Shown here one piece after another: positions 27,535-35,226 of a stretch of 64,000 bases of DNA (within the stretch, counting starts at the first letter, position 1; every line of letters begins with the position of its first letter). A program made the position numbers and the translations under genes. A model generated the notes under the pieces. That model ran no database searches. It was given only the letters and a program-made list of their open reading frames with translations, and was not told the DNA's origin. Origin of the DNA: Mesobacillus zeae (lineage in GTDB: Bacteria; Bacillota; Bacilli; Bacillales; Cytobacillaceae); NCBI RefSeq assembly GCF_003570705.1, contig NZ_QWVT01000018.1, positions 62,001-126,000 on the forward strand. Reading direction: 5' to 3'.

Positions 27535-28129
27535 AGCGCATTCTTTATCTTTTCGGTACGGGAAAAACCCGTGGCTTTTTAAAAATGTAGAATTTTCGGT
27601 AGAGCCCGGGGAGGTTGTTGGCCTTGTTGGACCGAGCGGATTTGGCAAAACGACCTTCTGCCGGATTCTGGCCGGCTATGAACAGCCTGTTGAAGGCAGT
27701 GTGACGTTAGGTGGAAATCCCCTCCCAGTGAAAGGGTACCACCCCGTGCAGCTGGTGTTCCAGCATCCCGAAAGGGCGGTCAACCCGCGGTGGAAAATGA
27801 ATAAGATTTTGAATGAAGCCTGGAAGCCGGACAAGGAACTGCTTGATACGCTGGGAATAGAGCAGGAATGGCTGGCAAGATGGCCGGGCGAGCTGTCTGG
27901 TGGTGAGCTGCAGCGTTTTTGCGTGGCCCGGGCGCTTGGCCCTGAAACCCGGTTTTTGATTGCAGATGAAATGACCACCATGCTTGATGCTGTCACGCAG
28001 GCTCAAATTTGGCATGCCGTGCTGGAAATCGCCCGACAAAGGGAAATGGGCATCATTGTGGTCAGCCATGAGGCCAAGCTCGTTGAGAGGTTGTGTGACA
28101 GGGTCGTAGAACTGGGGAGGCGGTTGTAG
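27524..28129 (+). CDS. nikE: nickel ABC transporter ATP-binding protein NikE
   Basis: 201 residues, shorter than the usual 250-270 because the C-terminal extension is missing. Walker A GPSGFGKTTF, Q-loop QLVFQHPERAVNP, signature LSGGELQRF, and Walker B FLIADEMTTMLD, where Met replaces the usual Pro. The switch His is in IVVSHEAKL. It overlaps the end of nikD by 11 bp, so it is coupled. All ATPase motifs are present, so it is probably functional. Confidence 0.88.
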   Translation: MQLEAHSLSFRYGKNPWLFKNVEFSVEPGEVVGLVGPSGFGKTTFCRILAGYEQPVEGSVTLGGNPLPVKGYHPVQLVFQHPERAVNPRWKMNKILNEAWKPDKELLDTLGIEQEWLARWPGELSGGELQRFCVARALGPETRFLIADEMTTMLDAVTQAQIWHAVLEIARQREMGIIVVSHEAKLVERLCDRVVELGRRL

Positions 28130-28146
28130 AGCTGGATTGTATTTAA

Positions 28147-28229
28147 AGTGTCTGTTTGTCCCAATGTGCTGATTGTTGGTCCATTTTGAGCCCTTTCTTG
28201 TGCCCTAAACAAGCCGATTTCTGTCCAAG
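28147..28229 (-). repeat. degenerate copy of the 21-22-nt GGACA repeat element
   Basis: Read on the minus strand, GGACAGAA, GGCACAAG, GGACCAAC and GGACAAACAGAC follow each other at 22, 22 and 21 nt. This matches the period and terminal form of the cleaner elements at 38771, 46356 and 62413, but the linking bases have drifted. It is the main content of the gap 28130-28435; I see nothing else identifiable there. Confidence 0.5.
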
Positions 28230-28397
28230 GGATCCAGATTTTTTTCTCAATCCTGACTTTGCTTTAAAGAGTCCACCCAGGGCGCCGTTCTTTGGAGGTC
28301 ACGGGCCCCTCATTTCCTGGTCATAGATGCTTTTCGGACTTTTAACAACCTGAGGAAGCGAATTTCCACCTCCCACGAAAAAATCATCCCAGTCCAT

Positions 28398-28419
28398 AAA
28401 AAAAAGCCCGCATCAGGGC
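28398..28419 (-). terminator. terminator for the minus-strand small membrane gene
   Basis: On the minus strand GCCC-TGATGC-GGGC is followed by eight T. It begins 17 bp after the stop of the interrupted membrane gene. Confidence 0.7.
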
Positions 28420-28435
28420 ACGATTTAATCTTCTT

Positions 28436-28687
28436 TCATTGAGGCCCGATCATGTTGGAAATGAAGTAGAAGAAGCCAAACATACCAAGTGACCCCATGC
28501 TTGTCAGCAGAACGCCGAGCGAGAGGATGGGGTTTTCTTTTTTAAAAAGCAACAATCCGGAAAAGATAATGGTTGCTACAAAGAATACCGGCTACAATAA
28601 ATTAAGCTTGGGTTCAGAGACAATCAGGAACTTTCCGACAAAGTATAAATTGGCCAGGAAGAAGGAAGCCAGAACGAGCTTTTTCAT
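28436..28687 (-). pseudogene. small membrane protein with in-frame TAG
   Basis: An 84-codon frame begins MKKLVLASFFLANLYFVGKF and reaches PKLNLL, then TAG (28592-28594), then continues in the same frame with PVFFVATIIFSGLLLF and ends FYFISNMIGPQ before TGA. Without the stop it would be an 83-residue protein with three hydrophobic helices and its own terminator. The intact flanks and single lesion suggest a recent nonsense mutation or sequence error. Family not recognised. Confidence 0.6.
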
Positions 28688-28771
28688 TACAGCTCATCTT
28701 TTTTTCTGCTTTTTCTTAATTATAGCACAGAAAGCCTAATTTGTAAATATTATCCATTTCGAGGATGGATG

Positions 28772-29202
28772 TTAATTAAAAGCCTTATGTGTATTTTTCT
28801 GCAGCGCGCCTAATTCAAATAAAATTGCCGCATCGCTGTTTTCGCACCATAGCTCCTTAACTTTTTCACCAGCGAATTGAAAGATTTTGATTCCCGTTTC
28901 CATAACGCGCTGGTCTTCAGCAGGGATATCAAACCCCCCCCTTTATAAGTCATCCACCCCGTATAACGGACTACCAATTTATCGCCCTGCTCTATCAAAT
29001 CATCCATCACCCACTCGTCATCGTGGAATATAGAGCGATACCATTCCATGAACTCTTTCATCTTTTCACGGGAGTGACCCCCGTTTCTAGAGTGAAAAAC
29101 AAAGTCCTCTTCTGTCAGCTCGTCCAATATGTCCTGATTCCCTTTCGTAAAGTACTCCTGAAACCATCTCTCCGCCGTTCTCTTTTTCACACTTTTCACC
29201 AC
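28772..29202 (-). pseudogene. SnoaL-like/NTF2-fold protein with a homopolymer frameshift
   Basis: ATG 29202 opens a SnoaL-like polyketide-cyclase fold: FQEYFTKGNQDILDELTEED, FVFHSRNGG, MEWYRSIFHDDEWVMDDLI, LVVRYTGWMTYKGG. After a run of eight G (minus strand, 28934-28941) the frame is lost. Reading the G run as six or nine restores FDIPAEDQRVMETGIKIF, then KELWCENSDAAILFELGAL to TAA at 28772-28774, the expected family ending, giving about 143 residues. It could be phase variation, decay or a miscalled homopolymer. In the uncorrected frame a 130-residue product with a foreign tail results. Confidence 0.75.
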
Positions 29203-29291
29203 CGGAGGGTTTATCGTTCATTCAATAAACAAATTTCAAAGTGGAAATATTGAACAAAGTCATCAAAAAACAAGAAGAGTTTTCTTGTTTC

Positions 29292-29349
29292 AGCATGTAG
29301 ACAAAGTCTGTTTCATTGACCAGGTCTACATGCTTTTTTATGAATAGAT
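29292..29349 (+). terminator. orphan terminator-like hairpin
   Basis: AGCATGTAGAC (29292-29302) pairs perfectly with GTCTACATGCT (29334-29344) around a 31-nt loop, followed by six T. A second small hairpin (AAACAAGAA/TTTTCTTGTTT) lies just before it. No plus-strand gene precedes it now, so it may be left from a deleted gene. Confidence 0.5.
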
Positions 29350-29431
29350 GATTGGGGAATAATCATGCTGTTAAAACATTTTGGAGGATAATATAAAGCT
29401 ATTATTTTTCTATCAATTTTTAATACGAATA

Positions 29432-29459
29432 TTACCAATATAGCTCAGTATTGTATAAT
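29432..29459 (+). promoter_or_regulatory. putative promoter of the 47-residue ORF
   Basis: TATAAT at 29454-29459 with TTACCA at 29432-29437 (16-bp spacing). The -10 is perfect, the -35 is weak. Confidence 0.5.
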
Positions 29460-29493
29460 TATACTAAATTAAAATTCAGGAGGTAGGCATTTT

Positions 29494-29637
29494 ATGAACA
29501 TTAAGCCATTAAAACTTTTTCTTTTAACCTTTGTTTGCTCATTGATTTTTTCTATTGTTTTTATTACTGTAGCACGCATCGACGCTTATTTTAACCCCCC
29601 GTCAGCTCCACCAATTTCTATTAAAAAAATAAAATAA
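29494..29637 (+). CDS. small hydrophobic peptide upstream of the Rhs relic
   Basis: 47 residues, ATG 29494 with AGGAGG 9 bp upstream. One helix, LKLFLLTFVCSLIFSIVFIT (residues 6-25), followed by VARIDAYFNPPSAPPISI and a lysine-rich end. It could be a membrane peptide or a signal sequence cut off from a longer gene. It has a good start signal and a perfect -10 box, but no recognised family. Confidence 0.5.
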   Translation: MNIKPLKLFLLTFVCSLIFSIVFITVARIDAYFNPPSAPPISIKKIK

Positions 29638-29741
29638 AAATAACAGGAGAGTATGCTTGAAAACACAAGACAGCGAATAATGAGTATAAATAGGGCACGG
29701 GCAAACGGGCAGTTATTGAATTTTAAGTACAAGGGTAAAGT

Positions 29742-30989
29742 ATATGCTTATGTTTAAAACCAGCGCGGGATATTGTCGCAATTACTGACGAGCTGCAGGA
29801 AACGATTGCGCGCTATACCTACGATGAGTGGGGGAATCTGTTAAAGTTAGATGCGTCGACTCCGCTTGGTGCCGAAGTGGCATCAGCCAATCCGTTCCGC
29901 TAAGTCGGAAAGTATGGAGTGCAGTATGATAAGGATACAAAGCTTTATTTCATGGGATGGAGGGACTATGACTCCAAAGTAGGCCGCTTTATTGTGGCGG
30001 ATGATTATGAAGGGGAGGATGACAATCCTATTTCCTTCAACCGTTACCTGTATGCGGAAGCTGATCCTGTCAACAACATCGACCCGGATGGCCTGGCGCC
30101 GAAGTGGCTAAAGAAGCTCAAGAAAGGGATCAAAAAAGCATCAAAGGCAGCCTAAAATTATGCCATCGGGGATGATATCCGGACGATTAGGAGCAGGAAG
30201 ACGAAGTGGTACCAAAAAGCCGGTGCAGCTGTCTTCATCGCATCGAACTTCATTCCGGGCGGGGGTGTGGTTTCCAAGCTGGCCAAGGCAGCCTACAAGG
30301 GAACCTCAAGGGCAGTCAAGGCATACAGGACGGTAAAGAAAGTCTCCAAGAAGACATACCGTTCAACAGCCAAGCGTGTGGCCGCGAAGGTATACAAGAG
30401 GCCGAAAACAGTGCCGGCAAGATCAATCAAGAGCAGTCCGAGAAAAGAAAGCCGCTCAGCCGCCAAAGTAACCCGGACAACGAAGAAAGCAAAGCCGAAA
30501 GTGGCCAAGCGAACCCAGCAGCCGAGAAAGCAAACCCAAACGAGGATTGAGAAGAGGGAAGGAGATTCAAATAGAGAAAGAAACTTAGACAACTCGAACA
30601 ATTCAAACAACTTGAACAACTCGGATTCGTTTGATAGTAAGGGTAATCTAGGAAAGCTAACTTATAATAAAGATGGTACATGGACTTCATCTGGGGGATT
30701 AGAATATGGTTATGATAAGAAATTTGGTAATCGAGTAAAACATATATTGGCTCATCTCGAGTCTAATCCAAACAAAATGAACCATACTGTTTTTAATGTA
30801 CCTAAAACTAAAGTTCTGCCGCTAATAGACGAAGCTTGGATGAAAAAAGGTCAACCATTATTAGGTGATCCAGGAGCCTATATTGTTCCAATGGGCAGAG
30901 TAGTAGGAACTAATGGAGAAACAGCGCTTCGTTTAGTGGTGAAACCTAATACAAATAAAATTATTACAGCATATCCAGTATCACCGTAG
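29742..30989 (+). pseudogene. 3' end of an Rhs/WapA-type polymorphic toxin gene, interrupted twice
   Basis: One frame carries DIVAITDELQETIARYTYDE, WGNLLKL, then KYGVQYDKDTKLYFMGWRDY, GRFIVADDYEGED and NRYLYAEADPVNNIDPDG, the Rhs core-closing motif. TAA codons at 29901-29903 (after NPFR) and 30153-30155 (after KKASKAA) break it; before DIVAIT the neighbouring frame holds NQRG, implying a further 1-bp deletion. The last open part, 30267-30989 (240 residues), is a basic linker ending in a tail with VKHILAHLE, NHTVFNV, LIDEAWMKKG, VGTNGETALRLVV and IITAYPV. This resembles RNase-type (BECR fold, Ntox50-like) toxin domains; that assignment is tentative. The tail itself is intact, but no start site for it is obvious. 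Confidence 0.75.
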
Positions 30990-31018
30990 AGACGGTGTAG
31001 TAAAAGAGGAGGTGGAAA

Positions 31019-31258
31019 ATGCATATCTTTAATGGAAATGTAGTGTGCCCCCGATGTGACGGTAATGGTCTAGTGTATAAATCTAGAGTTGTTGATTTAG
31101 ACTTGATTATTTACATCTGTGATGAATGTGAAGCATCGTGGCAAAATGAGGAGATTATCTTAAATGAGTTTCAAGACTTAAGTGCTTTTCTTCAAGATAA
31201 AGGACTTGTTTATGAGGATGTCCGATTTGTTGATTTAGGATATGATTGGAAAAAATAG
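31019..31258 (+). CDS. zinc-ribbon protein, probable immunity protein for the toxin tail
   Basis: 79 residues with two CxxC knuckles, CPRCDGNG (residues 10-17) and ICDECEASW (about 37-45), and an acidic C-terminal half (DLSAFLQDKGLVYEDVRFVD). GAGGAGG precedes ATG 31019. It starts 29 bp after the toxin tail and is closed by its own terminator, the classical position of an immunity gene. Function is inferred from position. Confidence 0.65.
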   Translation: MHIFNGNVVCPRCDGNGLVYKSRVVDLDLIIYICDECEASWQNEEIILNEFQDLSAFLQDKGLVYEDVRFVDLGYDWKK

Positions 31259-31263
31259 TGATG

Positions 31264-31301
31264 AAAACCTTGATTGGCTATATGCCTCTCAAGGTTTTTT
31301 T
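31264..31301 (+). terminator. terminator of cassette 1 (repeated after cassette 2)
   Basis: AAAACCTTGA (31264-31273) pairs with TCAAGGTTTT (31289-31298), followed by further T. Loop TTGGCTATATGCCTC is almost identical to that of the terminator at 32302. The stretch 31302-31566 after it shows no gene on either strand. Confidence 0.85.
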
Positions 31302-31566
31302 GGGGGGTGGGTGACGAGTAAACTGCTTGTTACTCATTAAATAAGGATAACCGTAATAATCCCAATACCATCTTTTAACAAATTATATGGTACGCTTAAT
31401 TGCAGTAAAATGGATGTCTTGTTTAAAGAAAAATACTTTCTGTTAATAAGGTCAATTTCATCAGATACCACCGTTTTCTCTTATTAAAACCTAACCTTCA
31501 CTTTCCCCATGCTTTTTAAAATTTTTCGCAACTTCGTGCGTACATAGAACGATTATTAAGTTGAGA

Positions 31567-31635
31567 CTACTCCACCTCAATTAAATCCTGAATGTCAATG
31601 TCTAACACTTTGCATACTGTTTCTACCGTAGATTG
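31567..31635 (-). pseudogene. C-terminal scrap of an XRE-family regulator
   Basis: The minus strand reads STVETVCKVLDIDIQDLIEV then TAG, the usual end of a short Cro/CI-type HTH regulator. Only about 23 codons remain; it abuts the HNH-like toxin tail of the other strand at about 31635, marking a recombination junction. Confidence 0.5.
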
Positions 31636-31637
31636 AG

Positions 31638-31856
31638 GGTGAAGAATATCAAAACGCAAGAAAGGCAGCTAATAATGCCAATGCTGCATTGCATAGAAAA
31701 GACCCAGAGCTAAAGGGTAAACAAATTCATGAAATTCACCCAGTTAAATTTGGTGGAAGTCCCACTGATAATGCTAATAAAATTCCGTTGATTCTGAAAG
31801 AGCATGCTGAATATACAAGATACTGGAACAACCTTATGCGTAATCTAAAAAAATAA
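31638..31856 (+). pseudogene. orphan HNH-like toxin tail
   Basis: About 72 codons: GEEYQNARKAANNANAALHR, then GKQIHEIHPVKFGGSPTDNA, NKIPLILKEHAEYTRYWNNL to TAA 31854-31856. IHEIHPVKFGG...N.I.L...H resembles the metal-binding fold of HNH/LHH nuclease toxins that end Rhs proteins. A TAG (31629-31631) and no start codon precede it, so it is a displaced 3' tail rather than an expressed gene. The cognate immunity gene follows 23 bp later. Confidence 0.6.
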
Positions 31857-31879
31857 CTAACTTGTAAAGGAAGATAAGA

Positions 31880-32284
31880 ATGGACGAACAAATTAAAGCT
31901 TTATTAAGCCAATTTGAACTTAATGAACCAGCTTCAGAAATCGATATTAAAAAGGTTGAAGAACTATTGAGTGTTAACTTTCCACAAGAATATTATGACT
32001 TTCTATTAATTTCTAATGGTGGAGAAGGTGCAATTGGTCAATCGTATTTAGTATTGTGGAAAATAGAGGATCTAATAGATTTAAACGATGCATATGGGGT
32101 TGAAGAGTTTGCCCCAGGTTTATTAATCATCGGTTCTGATGGTGGAGATACAGCTTATTGTATTGATATTAAAAGTGAAATTAAACCATTTGTACAGGTG
32201 CCTTTCATTGGAATGGATTTAAGTGAGGTCCAAAGCTGTAGCAATGACTTCAAAGGGTTTCTTAGTTTCTTAGATAAAGAATAA
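31880..32284 (+). CDS. SMI1/KNR4 (SUKH) family immunity protein
   Basis: 134 residues. EIDIKKVEELLSVNFPQEYY, DFLLISNGGEG and IIGSDGGDTAYCIDI are hallmarks of SUKH proteins, the most widespread immunity family of polymorphic toxin systems. It probably binds and neutralises the HNH-like nuclease encoded by the tail just upstream. AAGGAAG precedes ATG 31880. The gene is intact although its toxin is not, as is common for orphan immunity genes. Confidence 0.85.
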   Translation: MDEQIKALLSQFELNEPASEIDIKKVEELLSVNFPQEYYDFLLISNGGEGAIGQSYLVLWKIEDLIDLNDAYGVEEFAPGLLIIGSDGGDTAYCIDIKSEIKPFVQVPFIGMDLSEVQSCSNDFKGFLSFLDKE

Positions 32285-32301
32285 TTTATTTATACTGTTT
32301 G

Positions 32302-32335
32302 ACCTTGATTGGCTAAATGCCTTTCAAGGTTTTTT
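32302..32335 (+). terminator. terminator of cassette 2
   Basis: ACCTTGA (32302-32308) pairs with TCAAGGT (32324-32330), with a loop nearly the same as in the 31264 terminator, followed by TTTTT. Confidence 0.8.
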
Positions 32336-32380
32336 ATGCAACATTTGAAATTAATTCAACGATTGATAATGTTACTAAGA

Positions 32381-32515
32381 ACACAATATGATAAGGGAAC
32401 AAACCTCTATTTCATGGGGGGGAGGGACTATGATTCCAAAGAAGGACGTTTTCTCGTGACGGATGAGTATGAAGGGGAGGATGACAATCCTGTTTCTTTT
32501 AAAATCTGTAAATGA
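32381..32515 (+). pseudogene. second Rhs core-closing fragment
   Basis: TQYDKGTNLYFMGGRDYDSK and GRFLVTDEYEGEDDNPVSF repeat the Rhs motif seen at 29919-30040, then the frame ends KICK-TGA. Only about 44 codons remain and no ribosome site is present. It marks a lost third cassette or a duplication scar. The rest of the gap to 32674 shows no convincing gene. Confidence 0.7.
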
Positions 32516-32674
32516 ACAACCACTAGACTTGACTGCAAGAATAGCAGGTTCAGGGAAAAACTAAAACGGAGTTGATTTAAATGAGATGGTGATGAACAAA
32601 GGGAAAATTACTAGACATTTTGGGATTGATTTAAGGACCGAATTATAGAAATGTGTCCAAGAGGAGGGAAGAAG

Positions 32675-33121
32675 ATGATTCTCGTAAGCTCTTGTTTGGC
32701 AGGCATGGAGGTCCGGTATGATGGCGGACATTGCCTGGATGGGAAGATTGCGGAGTTGATAAAAGAAAATAAGGTGGTGGCTGTTTGCCCTGAGCTGCTT
32801 GGCGGGTTTTCGACGCCGCGGCTGCCTGCGGAGATTGTCGGCGGTGATGGGGATGATGTGCTTGATGGTGCGGCGAGGGTGGTGGATAAGTCGGGCCATG
32901 ATGTTACGGAACAATACATAGAAGGAGCCCGGCTTGCTTTAAAGAAAGCGCAGGAGCTGGGCGCTTCGGCTGTTGTACTGAAAGAGAACAGTCCGTCCTG
33001 CGGCAGCTCGATGATTTACAATGGGGAATTCAACGGTACGAAAAAGGCAGGGAATGGTGTGACTGCGGCTCTGTTCAAAAGAAACGGCATCCGTGTGCTG
33101 TCTGAAGAAGGGCAGATTTGA
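32675..33121 (+). CDS. DUF523 family protein
   Basis: 148 residues. MILVSSCLAGMEVRYDGG, VCPELLGGFSTPR and LKENSPSCGSSMIYNG are the conserved cysteine-bearing motifs of DUF523. ATG 32675 has GAGGAGGG 7-8 bp upstream; an ATG at 32651 has none. The cysteines could bind metal or an Fe-S cluster, but the function is unknown. Confidence 0.88.
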   Translation: MILVSSCLAGMEVRYDGGHCLDGKIAELIKENKVVAVCPELLGGFSTPRLPAEIVGGDGDDVLDGAARVVDKSGHDVTEQYIEGARLALKKAQELGASAVVLKENSPSCGSSMIYNGEFNGTKKAGNGVTAALFKRNGIRVLSEEGQI

Positions 33122-33192
33122 GCGGAGTTTGGTTTGCCCGGCATCCAATGGTATAATACAGAGTAAAAAATCACCCTATTATCGGAGGCGCC

Positions 33193-33666
33193 ATGCTTAC
33201 ATTTGAAGAGAAACTTGCCATAATTGAATCATTTCCTGAACTCGAGCGTAAAAAGGTTTCGCTCGGACGCGTTAATTTCCACTTTGGAGAAAGTGCGGAA
33301 GACAAGAAAAACGTTGTTTACCATTTGCATCCGAATGGAAACGGGTTTGTTTACGCCGGGAAAATAGAAGGCATCGATACAGACGATAAAGGAATGGTGA
33401 ACATCCGTGATTTTTCACAGGATGAGCTTCGCGATATTATCAAACAGTCCATTCAATCCCTTATGCCGCCAACAGCAGGGGAAACAGCGATCATCGGTGA
33501 AGCTGAAGAAGAGCGCTGGGTAAATGGTGAAAAGCATACCCTGCTGCTTGTCGAGGAAGATGACATGTGGAATGTATATGCCGGCCTGAATCTTGATGGA
33601 ACTTTCCCCTCATATAACGAAGCGAAGCAATATCTTGAAGAGGAAGGCTTTAGCCGTCGGAAATAA
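33193..33666 (+). CDS. conserved hypothetical protein
   Basis: 157 residues, acidic, no signal peptide or membrane segment. KLAIIESFPELERKKVSLGR, HLHPNGNGFVYAG and EEERWVNGEKHTLLLVEEDD are well formed, and good codon use and the ribosome site (GGAGG before ATG 33193) support a real gene. I do not recognise a domain. Confidence 0.75.
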   Translation: MLTFEEKLAIIESFPELERKKVSLGRVNFHFGESAEDKKNVVYHLHPNGNGFVYAGKIEGIDTDDKGMVNIRDFSQDELRDIIKQSIQSLMPPTAGETAIIGEAEEERWVNGEKHTLLLVEEDDMWNVYAGLNLDGTFPSYNEAKQYLEEEGFSRRK

Positions 33667-33750
33667 TTTTAATTAGAATGAAACTGGAAAAATACTGCCT
33701 TTGACAAGGATAACTTTAAGTGCAATAATGATGATAATTTAAATACTGGT

Positions 33751-33878
33751 ACCTTTAAATTCAGTCCCGTGAGGCTGACAAGGACAGCGGAATATGTGAA
33801 GAGAGCTGGCGGTTATACGCCATGCTTTCTTCCTGCAAGAAAGGCTTCCTGTCCACTTATGGCAGGAAGCCTTTTTTT
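33751..33878 (+). promoter_or_regulatory. PyrR-type attenuator leader of codBA
   Basis: CCTTTAAATTCAGTCCCG followed by TGAGGCTGACAAGG (33752-33783) folds as CCTT/AAGG plus TCAG/CTGA around the loop TCCCGTGAGG, matching the PyrR-binding hairpin of Bacillus pyr leaders (ARUCCNGNGAGGYU). A perfect 11-bp terminator, AAGGCTTCCTG/CAGGAAGCCTT (33841-33851/33863-33873) with seven T, follows. UMP-bound PyrR should promote termination and lower cytosine uptake. The exact antiterminator pairing was not worked out. Confidence 0.88.
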
Positions 33879-33957
33879 GCGCCATCCTCTGTTTGGGCAA
33901 TATTCTGAAGGAAACTTCGGTACCAGCACAAACTTTTTTAAAAATGGAGGAATAGAA

Positions 33958-35226
33958 ATGGAAAAGAAAACAGATCGCGATTTTTCATTGCAGGCTGTAC
34001 CGCAGTCACACCGAAACGGTTTTTGGAGAATGCTCGTTGTTATGCTCGGCTTCACTTTTTTCTCGGCAAGCATGCTGTCAGGCGGTACGCTCGGCCTTGG
34101 ACTTACGATGGGCGAGTTCATCGTGGCTGTTCTAGCTGGGAACCTCATCCTTGGAGCTTATACTGGAGCACTTGCTTACATCGCTGCCAAAACTGGGCTT
34201 TCGACACATTTGCTCACACGCTATGCTTTTGGTGAAAAAGGCTCTTATCTTTCTTCGTTTCTGCTAAGTGGGACGCAAATTGGCTGGTTTGGCGTCGGTG
34301 TCGCAATGTTTGCGGTCCCCGTCCAAAAAGTAACAGGTGCAGACACTTATCTGTTAATTGCAGTTGCCGGTCTGCTTATGACAGCAACAGCATTTTTCGG
34401 AATGAAGGCTCTCGCGATATTGAGCTTTATCGCAGTGCCGGCCATTGCCGTTCTTGGAGGCTTCTCGGCTTTTGAAGCGCTCGGGGATCTTGGGGGAATG
34501 GCGGCGCTGATGGATTATCAGCCGAAGGAAAGCCTTGGAATGGCGGCCGCTTTGACCATCTGCGTAGGCTCCTTTATCAGCGGCGGAACGCTGACACCCG
34601 ACTTTGCACGATTCGCAAACACGAAAAGAAATGCAGTGCTGACCACCGTGCTCGCTTTTTTCATCGGAAACTCGCTTATGTTCTTCTTCGGCGCAATTGG
34701 CGCAATTGCCACAGGGCAATCGGATATTTCGGAAGTCATGTTCCTCCAGGGACTGATACTTCCGGCCATCATTGTGCTTGGCCTCAACATCTGGACAACA
34801 AATGACAATGCCCTTTATGCATCAGGCCTTGGAATCTCGAATATTACTAAAATCAAAAAGAGCAAGGTTGTCATTTTCAACGGAATCATCGGAACTGTCA
34901 TGGCGATGTGGCTGTACAACAACTTTGTTGGCTTCCTGACGATCCTCGGCGCGGCACTCCCGCCAATCGGCGCCATAATCATTGCAGACTATTTTATCCT
35001 AAACCGCGGCAAATACCGCAGCTTTGAAAATATGAAGTTTAAATCTGTCAACTGGCTGGCGCTCACGGCTTGGGGCGCGGCAGTAATGATTGCCAAATTT
35101 GCACCGGGCATCCCGCCGCTAAACGGCATTCTCGGAGCGGCATTCATCTATACGGTTCTTGGCTTCGCCGCAAACAGAGTTACGGTTGCAGGCAGACTTG
35201 AAATGGAAGAGGTGACGGAAGCGTGA
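33958..35226 (+). CDS. codB: cytosine permease
   Basis: 422 residues with 12 transmembrane segments, NCS1 family. [35 protein letters not shown] and [15 protein letters not shown] are typical CodB segments. Imports cytosine with a cation. ATG 33958 has GGAGG 8 bp upstream; the longer frame reaching back to 33769 runs through the attenuator and is not real. Overlaps codA by 4 bp. Confidence 0.92.
   Translation: MEKKTDRDFSLQAVPQSHRNGFWRMLVVMLGFTFFSASMLSGGTLGLGLTMGEFIVAVLAGNLILGAYTGALAYIAAKTGLSTHLLTRYAFGEKGSYLSSFLLSGTQIGWFGVGVAMFAVPVQKVTGADTYLLIAVAGLLMTATAFFGMKALAILSFIAVPAIAVLGGFSAFEALGDLGGMAALMDYQPKESLGMAAALTICVGSFISGGTLTPDFARFANTKRNAVLTTVLAFFIGNSLMFFFGAIGAIATGQSDISEVMFLQGLILPAIIVLGLNIWTTNDNALYASGLGISNITKIKKSKVVIFNGIIGTVMAMWLYNNFVGFLTILGAALPPIGAIIIADYFILNRGKYRSFENMKFKSVNWLALTAWGAAVMIAKFAPGIPPLNGILGAAFIYTVLGFAANRVTVAGRLEMEEVTEA

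Noticed and set aside
30206-30550. Second plus-strand frame overlapping the Rhs linker
   Set aside because: The Rhs frame (29919-30989) explains the region; this frame is a repetitive shadow of a lysine-rich linker.
33769-33957. N-terminal extension of the cytosine permease frame
   Set aside because: It runs through the PyrR hairpin and terminator; the GGAGG-preceded ATG at 33958 gives a normal CodB N-terminus.
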